A stretch of DNA of 64,000 bases from an uncultured Lachnospiraceae bacterium (GTDB lineage Bacteria; Bacillota; Clostridia; Lachnospirales; Lachnospiraceae), in contig CANQNN010000001.1 in the NCBI GenBank assembly GCA_947625205.1, positions 124,001 through 188,000 of the forward strand. The letters run 5' to 3'. Positions 17,592-26,170 of the stretch are shown piece by piece. The notes under the pieces are model-generated. The model did not search any database. It saw only the letters and a list, made by a program, of their open reading frames with translations, and was not told the origin of the DNA. Both the position numbers and the translations under genes were made by a program. How positions within the stretch are numbered: the first letter of the stretch is position 1; every line of letters starts with the position of its first letter.

Positions 17592-18755
17592 ATGGACAAG
17601 CAGATACAGGGTTCCAATGAGCAGGCGGCAGCAGGAGATACGGGGGCGGACGGGTTTAAGCAAGAGGCCGCCCAGCCTATACATAAGGAATCGAAGCGAA
17701 GGCGGATCAACATTCCGCTGCTGATCGCCGAGATAGTTGTGCTGCTTCTTGCGGTCGGTATTATGTATGTGGTAGTCACTGCAACCGGAAAAGTGGAGCG
17801 TAAGGATATAGACCGAGAAAAGATAGCGGTCAACAAAGAAGTTGCCGAAGCCGTCCAGACGGAGGATACCGGTGGGACGGTAAAGAAAAGCAAGGGCTAT
17901 TATAATGTAGCGCTGTTCGGCGTGGATGCAACGGACGGCGAGTTGGGAAGAGGAACGCGGAGCGATTCGATCATCATAGCCAGTATTAACATGGACACGC
18001 AGGAGATCAAACTGATCTCGGTATTCCGCGATACATTTTTGAATCTGGGAAACGATTCTTACAATAAGTGTAACGCCGCGTATGCACAGGGAGGTCCTGA
18101 GCAGGCGATCAGTATGCTGAACACTAACCTTGACCTGAATATTACCGATTATGTGACGGTGGGCTTCGGCGGACTGATCGATTCGGTCGATGCGCTCGGC
18201 GGTATCGAGATGGACGTTACCGAGGCGGAGATATCGCATCTTAACAATTACCAGTTGTCTATGGCCAAGGATATGGGGGTAGACTACATACCGGTAGAGC
18301 ACAGCGGCAAACAGCTTTTAAACGGCCTGCAGGCTACGGCATACTGCCGGATACGTTATACGAAGGGCGATGATTTCAGGCGTGCCGAGCGGCAGAGGGA
18401 TGTGCTGACCGCAATGATGAATAAGGCGAAAGGGGCATCGGTGAGTTCGCTGACCGAAATGGTTCAGGCAATTTTGCCGGAAGTGCAGACTTCGCTGGGC
18501 GTGAATGACATTCTGAATGTTTTAGGAAGTGTGGCGGGCTACAATGTGGTTGCCAGCGACGGCTTTCCGTTTGAGGACGGCAGAGTGGGAGCCAACATCG
18601 GAAGTAAAGGCAGCTGCGTGATCCCGGACGATCTGGAAGAGAATGTGATAGAGCTTCATGAGCTTCTGTATCCGGAAGCGGATTATAAACCGTCAAAGCA
18701 GGTGACCGGTATCAGTAGTGAGATAAAGGAACTGACCGATGAGTATCGGCGATAA
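17592..18755 (+). CDS. LytR-CpsA-Psr (LCP) family wall-polymer transferase
   Basis: LCP enzymes transfer teichoic-acid or capsule-type glycopolymers from lipid carriers to peptidoglycan on the outer membrane face. The 387-residue protein has a basic cytosolic start, one signal anchor (NIPLLIAEIVVLLLAVGIMYVVV) and an LCP domain with LFGVDATDGELGRGTRSDSII, LISVFRDTFLNL and CRIRYTKGDDFRRAERQRDVL, which hold the conserved Asp and Arg residues. The start at 17592 has AAGGAG seven bases upstream; an in-frame ATG at 17562 does not. Element A lies immediately upstream. Confidence 0.9.
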   Translation: MDKQIQGSNEQAAAGDTGADGFKQEAAQPIHKESKRRRINIPLLIAEIVVLLLAVGIMYVVVTATGKVERKDIDREKIAVNKEVAEAVQTEDTGGTVKKSKGYYNVALFGVDATDGELGRGTRSDSIIIASINMDTQEIKLISVFRDTFLNLGNDSYNKCNAAYAQGGPEQAISMLNTNLDLNITDYVTVGFGGLIDSVDALGGIEMDVTEAEISHLNNYQLSMAKDMGVDYIPVEHSGKQLLNGLQATAYCRIRYTKGDDFRRAERQRDVLTAMMNKAKGASVSSLTEMVQAILPEVQTSLGVNDILNVLGSVAGYNVVASDGFPFEDGRVGANIGSKGSCVIPDDLEENVIELHELLYPEADYKPSKQVTGISSEIKELTDEYRR

Positions 18756-18885
18756 GAAAAGTGGTAAAGATATAAGGTGAAGCTGTCAGACAGGCTTGAA
18801 CCGCTAAGAAAAGTATGATAATATAACATTCAGAACAGCAGTTAGGGTATACCTTGGCTGCTGTTTCGCAGTTATAGACGACTGT

Positions 18886-18944
18886 TGCCTGCATTTGCTG
18901 AGGCGTCTGCCTGCATCTGCTGAGGCACCTGTCTGCAGCTGCGG
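18886..18944 (+). repeat. 22-bp tandem repeat upstream of the ABC exporter
   Basis: Two 22-bp units (18886-18907 and 18908-18929, each TGCCTGCAT-Y-TGCTGAGGC plus three or four bases) and a partial third unit lie in the 212-bp gap between the LCP gene and the ABC exporter. The transcript would contain repeated CTGC motifs. No known element was recognised. Confidence 0.6.
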
Positions 18945-18967
18945 ATATAACGGAAAGGATCTTTGTA

Positions 18968-20707
18968 ATGGGCAAGCTATTGATTTATCTTAAGCATTAT
19001 AAAAAAGAAACAGTCCTCGCTCCGCTTTTTAAAATGCTGGAGGCGGGGTTTGAATTGTTCGTGCCGCTTGTGATGGCGGCTATTATTGACCGCGGCATCG
19101 GAGGAAACGATACGCTTCTGGTGCTCCGGATGGGAGCGGTTCTCGTTGCGCTTGGCATTATCGGACTGGTATGTTCCATTACGGCGCAGTATTTTGCCGC
19201 CAAAGCTGCGGTGGGCTTCTCTGCAGAATTAAAGCATGCGCTCTTTGCCCATATACAGGGACTTTCTTATACGGAGATCGATACGCTGGGGACCTCCACC
19301 ATGATCACGCGCATGACTGCCGATATCAACCAGGTACAGAACGGTGTGAATATGGTGCTTCGCCTTTTTCTGCGTTCCCCCTTTATCGTTTTCGGCGCCA
19401 TGATCATGGCGTTTACGATCGATGTGCCGGCGGCGTTTATCTTTGTGGTGACGATACCGCTGCTGTCAATTGTCGTCTTTGGCATTATGATACTGACTAT
19501 GCCTCTGTATAAAAAGGTGCAGGCGGGACTCGACAGTGTGTTGGCGTCAACGAGGGAGAACCTGACTGGCGCCCGCGTGATCCGCGCCTTTAACAAAGAG
19601 AAAGAAGAGACGGATCTATTTCAAAAAAAGAACGATGATCTTGCGCATATGCAGTTGTTTGTAGGAAAATTATCTGCATTGACCAATCCGGTCACATACG
19701 TTATCGTTAATGCGGCAACGATCGTGCTTCTGTATACGGGCGCTGTGCGCGTGGACGAAGGAACCATCACACAGGGACAGGTGGTCGCGCTGGTCAATTA
19801 TATGTCGCAGATCCTGGTGGAGCTGGTGAAGCTTGCGAATCTGATCATTACGATCACGAAAGCGCTGGCCTGTGCGAACCGTATACAGAGTGTTTTTGAG
19901 ATCTCTTCCAGCATGGAGTGGGTGCAGGATCCGGACAGCGCGGCGCGAAAAACGGAAGACTATATTGTGGAATTTGAACATGTGTGCCTGGCATACGCAG
20001 GAGCCGGTGCAGAATCATTGACAGATATTGATTTTCACATAAAAAGGGGCGAGACGGTAGGAATTATCGGCGGCACGGGTTCGGGAAAAACCTCTCTGGT
20101 CAATATGATCCCACGGTTTTACGATGCGGTCAAAGGATGTGTCAAGGTAGACGGCCGTGATGTGCGGGAGTATGTCATGGAGGAGCTTCGCAGTAAGATA
20201 AGAGTGGTGCCGCAGAAGGCAGTGCTTTTTCAGGGAACGATTCGGGAGAATCTGTTGTGGGGGTCACCGGACGCAACGGACGCAGAGCTGTGGAAAGCCA
20301 TAGAAACGGCTCAGGCGAAGGAGTTTGTGGAGCAGAAGGAAGGAAAGCTGGATTTTCATATTGCGCAGGAGGGCAGAAATTTGTCCGGCGGACAAAGGCA
20401 GCGGCTGACGATTGCCAGAGCGCTGGTGGGAAACCCTCAGATCCTTATTATGGATGACAGCGCCTCGGCGCTTGATTATGCAACGGATGCAGCGCTCAGA
20501 CAGGCGATACATCGTATGGAAGGCGATACGACTGTATTTATCGTATCCCAAAGGGCGTCCACGATCCGCTATGCGGATAAGATCATTGTTCTGGACGATG
20601 GACAAATGGCGGATATCGGTACGCATGATGAACTGCTGGAACGCTGCAGCGTATATCAGGAGATCTATTATTCCCAGTATCCTAAAGATGAGGGGGTGTC
20701 ATTATGA
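18968..20707 (+). CDS. ABC exporter half-transporter, subunit with degenerate catalytic site
   Basis: A 579-residue fusion of a six-span type IV exporter membrane domain (residues 1 to about 310) and an ATPase domain. The ATPase domain has Walker A GGTGSGKTS near residue 367, signature LSGGQRQR and Walker B ILIMDDSASALD. The catalytic glutamate is replaced by Asp (MDD in place of LDE), as in the degenerate subunit of heterodimeric exporters such as TM287/288. Its stop overlaps the start of the second half (ATGA at 20704), and the two must form one transporter. Substrate unknown, perhaps a drug, lipid or peptide. Confidence 0.9.
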   Translation: MGKLLIYLKHYKKETVLAPLFKMLEAGFELFVPLVMAAIIDRGIGGNDTLLVLRMGAVLVALGIIGLVCSITAQYFAAKAAVGFSAELKHALFAHIQGLSYTEIDTLGTSTMITRMTADINQVQNGVNMVLRLFLRSPFIVFGAMIMAFTIDVPAAFIFVVTIPLLSIVVFGIMILTMPLYKKVQAGLDSVLASTRENLTGARVIRAFNKEKEETDLFQKKNDDLAHMQLFVGKLSALTNPVTYVIVNAATIVLLYTGAVRVDEGTITQGQVVALVNYMSQILVELVKLANLIITITKALACANRIQSVFEISSSMEWVQDPDSAARKTEDYIVEFEHVCLAYAGAGAESLTDIDFHIKRGETVGIIGGTGSGKTSLVNMIPRFYDAVKGCVKVDGRDVREYVMEELRSKIRVVPQKAVLFQGTIRENLLWGSPDATDAELWKAIETAQAKEFVEQKEGKLDFHIAQEGRNLSGGQRQRLTIARALVGNPQILIMDDSASALDYATDAALRQAIHRMEGDTTVFIVSQRASTIRYADKIIVLDDGQMADIGTHDELLERCSVYQEIYYSQYPKDEGVSL

Positions 20708-22476
20708 AGGAGCAGGAAAACGTGAAAAGGCGGAGCGGACAGCGGGAAACGATACTTACGGTGTTAAAATATATCAGGAAATATTGGATATACCTGGCGT
20801 TATCCATTGTGATGGCGGCGCTTACAGTCTCTTTGACGCTATATCTCCCTATATTGACCGGCCAAGTCATAGACTTGCTGATCGACAAGGGCCTGGTAGA
20901 GTTTCCGGGAGTCTTCAGGATCTTGAAGAAAATGGCTGTTGCCATAGCGGTTACGGCGGCGGCGCAGTGGATCATGAATGTTTGTAACAACCAGATGACA
21001 TACCGTATCGTGCAGGATGTGAGAAATGAAGCTTTTCGCAAAATAGAGATACTTCCGCTTAAATATATCGACGGACATTCTCACGGCGAGGTGGTCAGCC
21101 GGGTGATCGCCGATGTGGATCAGTTCGCAGACGGTCTTCTGATGGGCTTTACACAGTTTTTTACAGGGGTGATCACGATCCTGGGCACGCTCGGTTTTAT
21201 GCTGAGCGTCAACGTGGTGGTCACGGGCGTTGTGGTTTTGATTACGCCGCTTTCTTTTCTCGTGGCGGCGTTTATTGCAAAGAAGACTTATGTGATGTTC
21301 CGTCTGCAGTCGGAGACAAGAGGGGAACAGACGGCGCTGATCGAGGAAATGATAGGGAACCAGAAGGTGGTGCAGGCTTTTTCGCACGAGGATGAGACGA
21401 TGGAAGCTTTTGACGGGATCAATGACCGACTGAAAAAGTGTTCGTTAAAGGCTATTTTCTATTCGTCGCTTACCAATCCGGCGACCAGATTTGTCAATAA
21501 CCTGGTATATGCGGGCGTGGCTGTGACCGGTGCGCTCTACGCCATACGCGGCGGCATCAGCATTGGACAGCTGTCGTGTTTTCTGACCTACGCAAACCAG
21601 TATACCAAGCCTTTTAACGAGATATCGGGAGTAGTCACGGAATTGCAGAATGCGCTGGCCTGTGCGGCGCGGATCTTTGAACTGATCGGGGAGGATGCGC
21701 AGATACCGGATAAGGAGAATGCGAAAGAGCTTGGATGCGTGGACGGAAGCGTGGATCTGCAGCATGTATATTTTTCTTATGTACCGGATAAAAAACTGAT
21801 CACGGATTTTAACCTGTCGGTGCGGGCAGGACAGAGAGTGGCGATCGTGGGGCCCACGGGATGCGGCAAGACGACAATTATCAATTTGCTGATGCGATTC
21901 TATGACGTGCAGAAGGGCGCTATATGCGTGGACGGCACGGATATACGGGACGTGACCAGAAGAAGCCTGAGGAGCAATTACGGCATGGTCCTTCAGGAGA
22001 CATGGCTGAAAGCGGGGACGATTCGTGACAACATTGTGATGGGCAGACCGGACGCAACGGATGAAGAGATCATAGCCGCCGCAAAGCTGTCCCACGCGCA
22101 CAGCTTTATCAAGAGAATGCCGCAGGGGTATGATACGGTGATCGGTGAAGACGGAGGTAATCTTTCACAGGGACAGAAGCAGCTACTGTGCATTACAAGA
22201 GTTATGCTGTGTCTTCCGCCGATGCTGATTCTGGATGAGGCGACGTCCTCCATAGATACGAGAACGGAGATACGGATACAGAAAGCTTTTGCTACCATGA
22301 TGGAGGGCAGAACAAGTTTTATCGTTGCCCACAGATTGTCAACTATCCGTGAAGCGGATGTGATACTTGTCATGAAAGACGGGAATGTGATCGAACAGGG
22401 CAGTCATGAGACGCTGCTTGAGCAGGGCGGGTTCTATGCCACGCTGTACAACAGCCAGTTTGCTCCCGCGACCTGA
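20704..22476 (+). CDS. ABC exporter half-transporter, catalytic subunit
   Basis: A 590-residue partner of the preceding gene with the same layout. Walker A GPTGCGKTT and Walker B MLILDEATSSID are canonical, but its signature is LSQGQKQL. In a heterodimer the intact site pairs this Walker B Glu with the LSGGQ of the first subunit, and the other site is doubly degenerate. That complementarity shows they work together. The 3' end overlaps the convergent lipoprotein gene by 43 bp. Confidence 0.9.
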   Translation: MKEQENVKRRSGQRETILTVLKYIRKYWIYLALSIVMAALTVSLTLYLPILTGQVIDLLIDKGLVEFPGVFRILKKMAVAIAVTAAAQWIMNVCNNQMTYRIVQDVRNEAFRKIEILPLKYIDGHSHGEVVSRVIADVDQFADGLLMGFTQFFTGVITILGTLGFMLSVNVVVTGVVVLITPLSFLVAAFIAKKTYVMFRLQSETRGEQTALIEEMIGNQKVVQAFSHEDETMEAFDGINDRLKKCSLKAIFYSSLTNPATRFVNNLVYAGVAVTGALYAIRGGISIGQLSCFLTYANQYTKPFNEISGVVTELQNALACAARIFELIGEDAQIPDKENAKELGCVDGSVDLQHVYFSYVPDKKLITDFNLSVRAGQRVAIVGPTGCGKTTIINLLMRFYDVQKGAICVDGTDIRDVTRRSLRSNYGMVLQETWLKAGTIRDNIVMGRPDATDEEIIAAAKLSHAHSFIKRMPQGYDTVIGEDGGNLSQGQKQLLCITRVMLCLPPMLILDEATSSIDTRTEIRIQKAFATMMEGRTSFIVAHRLSTIREADVILVMKDGNVIEQGSHETLLEQGGFYATLYNSQFAPAT

Positions 22477-23021
22477 CCGTGCCGGGATCCGCAAGCCTGG
22501 GGCTCTTCAGACTGCAGATTCTCGCTTTCCGCGTTATAGTCCATATAGGAGGAAACGATGTCCTCTATCACGCCGTTTTGCCATGTAAACAGAAGATAGC
22601 GGTATTCCACCCGGTGCGAGGCAAGATATTCTTTGGATTTTAGCAGATTCATGAGACCGCTCTTCTCGATATCGTTTTCTTTACAGAAAGCATCCGGATC
22701 CATCGGCGCGCCGTCGATAAAAAACGAAGGCAGCAGGACGGTCATATCCTTGTCAAAAGGCATTTCCTTTGCAGAGAGGACCTGATAGGTCTCGCCATTA
22801 TCTGTCGAAGTAAAAAGCTTATATTCCTCATAGGCGGACAGAAAGGTTTCCGGCGTATCTCCGGGCAGGATCCCCCGGCTGGTGGCGCCCGTATCCTCGT
22901 TCAGAACGAAATCTTCTGCGGCGGGCAGAGGCGTCTTGTTTCCGCAGCCTGCCAGAAGCCCGGACATAAGAGTAAGGGTAAGAACCGTTATCACGGTATG
23001 GACTTTGATTTTCTTTGACAT
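22434..23021 (-). CDS. Lipoprotein of unknown function
   Basis: A 195-residue exported protein with a clear type II signal peptide (VITVLTLTLMSGLLAGC). Later segments are ETFLSAYEEYKLFTSTDNGETYQVLSAKEMPFDKDMTVLLPSFFIDGAPMDPDAF and a VEYRYLLFTWQNGVIEDIVSSYMDY region. No family is recognised. The start is taken at MSKKIK (23021); an ATG four codons upstream (23033) is possible. The last 14 codons are antisense to the end of the ABC exporter gene, so no terminator lies between these convergent genes and the tail may be poorly conserved. Confidence 0.7.
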   Translation of the reverse strand: MSKKIKVHTVITVLTLTLMSGLLAGCGNKTPLPAAEDFVLNEDTGATSRGILPGDTPETFLSAYEEYKLFTSTDNGETYQVLSAKEMPFDKDMTVLLPSFFIDGAPMDPDAFCKENDIEKSGLMNLLKSKEYLASHRVEYRYLLFTWQNGVIEDIVSSYMDYNAESENLQSEEPQACGSRHGQVAGANWLLYSVA

Positions 23022-23094
23022 GAATCTTTCCATGCAGATATTTGTTCCTTCTTACGAATAGGATTTTCCGAATATAAATATCCGGCCATTTATT

Positions 23095-23120
23095 AAAAAA
23101 GCCAGACTCGCCAGTCTGAC
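23095..23120 (-). terminator. Terminator of tRNA-Trp
   Basis: On the minus strand GTCAGACT and AGTCTGGC pair around GGCG and are followed by six T residues. It lies 9 bp after the tRNA 3' end. Confidence 0.85.
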
Positions 23121-23128
23121 TTTAAAGA

Positions 23129-23199
23129 CAGGGGCAGTAGGAATCGAACCCACATCGATGGTTTTGGAGACCACTGTTCTGCCTTTGAACTATGCCCCT
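23129..23199 (-). tRNA. tRNA-Trp (CCA anticodon)
   Basis: A 71-nt cloverleaf on the minus strand. The acceptor arms are AGGGGCA and TGCCCCT with discriminator G. The D stem is GTTC/GAAC, the anticodon stem GTGGT/ACCAT encloses loop CTCCAAA (anticodon CCA), and the T stem GTGGG/CCTAC encloses TTCGAAT. CCA is not encoded. It has its own promoter at 23237-23265 and a terminator. Confidence 0.95.
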
Positions 23200-23236
23200 G
23201 TATAACTGCGGCAGACTTTTCAAACTGCCGAAACAC

Positions 23237-23265
23237 ATTATAGCATAGGAACAGGGGCTTAGCAA
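23237..23265 (-). promoter_or_regulatory. Promoter of tRNA-Trp
   Basis: On the minus strand TTGCTA, a 17-nt spacer and TATAAT lie about 38 bp upstream of the tRNA. Confidence 0.75.
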
Positions 23266-23406
23266 GAGTTTTTTGTAATGCGGCGGTGGCGGGGCGGGTG
23301 GTGCGATGTAATGCGTCAGGCAATGATTTGTATCGCGCGGCGCGGTAAGAAGTGGACGCATGGCAGTAAGATATGGTACACTGTACACAAAAGGAGGGCA
23401 ATAACT

Positions 23407-25563
23407 GTGAGGAGAAAAAAACAGGTTTATATAGCGTTGCAGATGGCGGTTATCCTGCTTGCATTGACGGGATGCGGCGCCGGCGGGACGGGCGTATCGT
23501 CACCGTCACAACAATCGGCAGATACCGGTTCGGCACAGGAGCAGGAGCTGGAAGAAAAAGTGATGAAAAGCACAGACGCGGCAGAGTTATCGACTGTGAG
23601 GTACGAACTGCCGGACGCGGCGGAAGAGGCGGGCGTGTATGTCGAGCCGGTTGAAGATCTTCCGGAGGATTTTATCAGGGGCGTGGATATATCGAGTGTT
23701 CTCGCAGAAGAAGAGAGCGGTGTCGTCTATTATAACGGGGACGGTCACGAGGAGGATCTGTTTGAACTGCTGGCGGAGCACGGCGTCAACTATATCAGAG
23801 TCCGCGTCTGGAACGATCCGTATGATGCGGACGGCAACAGTTATGGCGGTGGCACGAATGATACAGCCCACGCCGCCGAGATCGGCAGAAGGGCGGCTAA
23901 TTACGGAATGAAGCTGTGCGTGGATTTTCACTATTCCGATTTTTGGGCAGATCCTAAGAAACAGATGTGTCCCAAAGCGTGGGAGGGTATGGAGATCGAG
24001 GAGAAAGCAGCAGCGCTTGGCAGCTTCACAAAGGACAGTCTGACGCAGATCATTGATGCGGGCGCCAACGTAGGCATGGTGCAGATCGGAAACGAGATCA
24101 ATAACGGGATCGCCGGCGAAAAAGAGTGGTCCAGAAAAAGGAAGCTCTTAAGCGCGGGCACTGCGGCGGTGCGCGAAACAGCCGCACAGACCGGAAGTGA
24201 TATACTGGTGGCGGTACATTTTACGGATATTAACGATAAGTCCGGTATTATGAATATGGCGGAGAAGCTGGAGCTGGAAGGTAAGGAAATCGACTACGAT
24301 GTCTTCGCAGTTTCCTATTATCCGTTCTGGCACGGTACGATGGAAAATCTGACGGCCGTATTGAAAGAGATCGCATCGACTTACGGGAAGAAAGTAATGG
24401 TAGCGGAGAATTCTTATCCGTATACGACGGGTGACGGGGACGGCAGCGGAAACAGCATCGGCGAGAGCAATGTGCTTCCGGAATATCCGGCTACCGTTCA
24501 GGGGCAGGCGAATGAGATCCGTGACGTCTGTGCGGCCGTAGCGGCTGTGGGAGAACCGGCGCTTGGTTATTTCTACTGGGAGCCGGCATGGATCCCGGTT
24601 GGCGTATGGGAGGAAGGAGCGGATGATGCAGATCAGGTGTACGCCGCTAATCAGAAGATATGGGAAGAACACGGCTCCGGCTGGGCTTCCTCCTATGCGG
24701 GCTCCTATGATCCGGACGATGCGGGGCGGTATTACGGCGGAAGCTCATGGGATAATCAGGCACTGTTTGACTATTCCGGTCATGTGCTTGAGTCGTTAAA
24801 CGTATTTAAATATCTGCATTGTGGCACGATTGTCGAAAAACAGGTGGAAAGCATACCGGATGTGGAGGTTTCTCTTAGCCTGGGCGCTGAAACGGTAATG
24901 CCTGAAACGGTTGATGTGATTTTCAATGACAGAAGTGTCATTCCTGTGGCGGTAGAATGGGACGAGGATGCTGTTGCGCAGATCGATACATCCAGGAGCG
25001 GTTCCTATGATGTGACCGGTACATTTATGATCGCCGTGACCGAGACGGACGCGCCGGAAGCCGTCTTTTCGGACGAAGTAATAGACACACTGCAGGCTAT
25101 CCGGCCTGTGGCGCACGTTAACGTGGCACAGATAAATCTGATTGCGAACAGCAGCTTTGAGGATGCAGACACTTCCATGTGGGAGATCACGGGAGAGGGG
25201 ACGGATTTTCAGGATAAGGATTCCGACGCCCACAGCGGCGCTCTTTCTCTTCATTTCTGGTCAACCGGTGATGTGGATTTCACGGTACAGCAGACACTGA
25301 CGGGACTTGAACCGGGAACCTATGAGTTCGGATTGTATATCCAGGGCGGTGACGCCGATGGAGCACAGATTTTCATCTTTGCGGATAACGGTACGGACGA
25401 TCTCACGCAGGATACCGAGGTCACGGGCTGGTGTGACTGGCATGATCCGGTGATCAGCGGCATTACGGTAGGTGATGACGGCACCCTGACCGTGGGAGCT
25501 TCCGTTAAGGCGCCTGCTAAGGCGTGGGGTACGCTGGATGATTTTTATCTGTATCAGAAGTGA
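23407..25563 (+). CDS. Secreted GH53 endo-beta-1,4-galactanase with Ig-like and CBM-like domains
   Basis: Cleaves beta-1,4-galactan side chains of pectin (arabinogalactan type I). The 718-residue lipoprotein starts at a GTG preceded by AAGGAGG, and the signal peptide ends LALTGC. The GH53 domain begins near residue 85 (FIRGVDISSV). It contains WNDP, DFHYSDFWADP, the acid/base Glu in QIGNEINNG (about residue 230) and the nucleophile Glu in MVAENSYPYT (about 334). A Big_4-type Ig-like domain (VSLSLGAETVMPETVDV) follows. The C-terminal beta-sandwich (NSSFEDADTSMWEITGEG) resembles galactan-binding CBM61. A later GH53 in this window lacks all the extra domains and the signal, which suggests an outside/inside division of labour. 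Confidence 0.92.
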   Translation: MRRKKQVYIALQMAVILLALTGCGAGGTGVSSPSQQSADTGSAQEQELEEKVMKSTDAAELSTVRYELPDAAEEAGVYVEPVEDLPEDFIRGVDISSVLAEEESGVVYYNGDGHEEDLFELLAEHGVNYIRVRVWNDPYDADGNSYGGGTNDTAHAAEIGRRAANYGMKLCVDFHYSDFWADPKKQMCPKAWEGMEIEEKAAALGSFTKDSLTQIIDAGANVGMVQIGNEINNGIAGEKEWSRKRKLLSAGTAAVRETAAQTGSDILVAVHFTDINDKSGIMNMAEKLELEGKEIDYDVFAVSYYPFWHGTMENLTAVLKEIASTYGKKVMVAENSYPYTTGDGDGSGNSIGESNVLPEYPATVQGQANEIRDVCAAVAAVGEPALGYFYWEPAWIPVGVWEEGADDADQVYAANQKIWEEHGSGWASSYAGSYDPDDAGRYYGGSSWDNQALFDYSGHVLESLNVFKYLHCGTIVEKQVESIPDVEVSLSLGAETVMPETVDVIFNDRSVIPVAVEWDEDAVAQIDTSRSGSYDVTGTFMIAVTETDAPEAVFSDEVIDTLQAIRPVAHVNVAQINLIANSSFEDADTSMWEITGEGTDFQDKDSDAHSGALSLHFWSTGDVDFTVQQTLTGLEPGTYEFGLYIQGGDADGAQIFIFADNGTDDLTQDTEVTGWCDWHDPVISGITVGDDGTLTVGASVKAPAKAWGTLDDFYLYQK

Positions 25564-25632
25564 TGCGGAAGATATGATTTTATGTACCGCGGACGTTACA
25601 GAATGCGACCGGGGTAAGGAGAATAGACGGAT

Positions 25633-26112
25633 ATGGCAAAGGTCGTTCTTATCTGTGGAAAAATATGCTGCGGCAAAAGCACATACGCAAAGCGGTTACA
25701 GGCTGTTGATCAGGCGGTCATCCTGTCGGTGGACGAGATCATGCTTGCGGTATTTGGGCTGTATGCAGGAGAAAAGCATGACGAATATGCAGCCGGCGTG
25801 CGCCGTTATCTGTTTGAGAAGTCGTTAGAGGTTATCCGGGCGGACGTGAGTGTCATTTTGGACTGGGGTTTTTGGACAAAAGCCGGAAGAGACGAGGCGA
25901 AAGCGTTCTACACAGACAGGAATATAGAATGCGAACTGCATTATATCGATGTGGGCACTGAGATCTGGAAAGCGCGTATAAACAAGAGAAATCGATCGGT
26001 ACTTGCCGGTGAAACGACAGCCTACATTGTGGACGACAACCTTGCCGCAAAGTTTGAAGCGGCATTTGAGCCGCCCGCCAGAGAAGAAATTGACGTATGG
26101 GTCAGCGGATAA
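25633..26112 (+). CDS. AAA_33 / zeta-toxin-like P-loop kinase
   Basis: A 159-residue single-domain nucleotide kinase fold. Walker A is GKICCGKST (residues 9-17), followed by LSVDEIML (Asp as a likely phosphoacceptor-activating residue) and VILDWGFWTKAGRDEAKAF, then RINKRN as a lid arginine segment. Such small kinases phosphorylate sugars, nucleosides or antibiotics, and the substrate cannot be read from the sequence. The ribosome site AAGGAG is 11 bases before ATG. It sits between the secreted galactanase and a LacI regulator. Confidence 0.75.
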   Translation: MAKVVLICGKICCGKSTYAKRLQAVDQAVILSVDEIMLAVFGLYAGEKHDEYAAGVRRYLFEKSLEVIRADVSVILDWGFWTKAGRDEAKAFYTDRNIECELHYIDVGTEIWKARINKRNRSVLAGETTAYIVDDNLAAKFEAAFEPPAREEIDVWVSG

Positions 26113-26170
26113 ATCTCCGCCGGCCCTGTCGTCTCTATACTGACCGACCATTGCAATGAAAGGATTCGCT

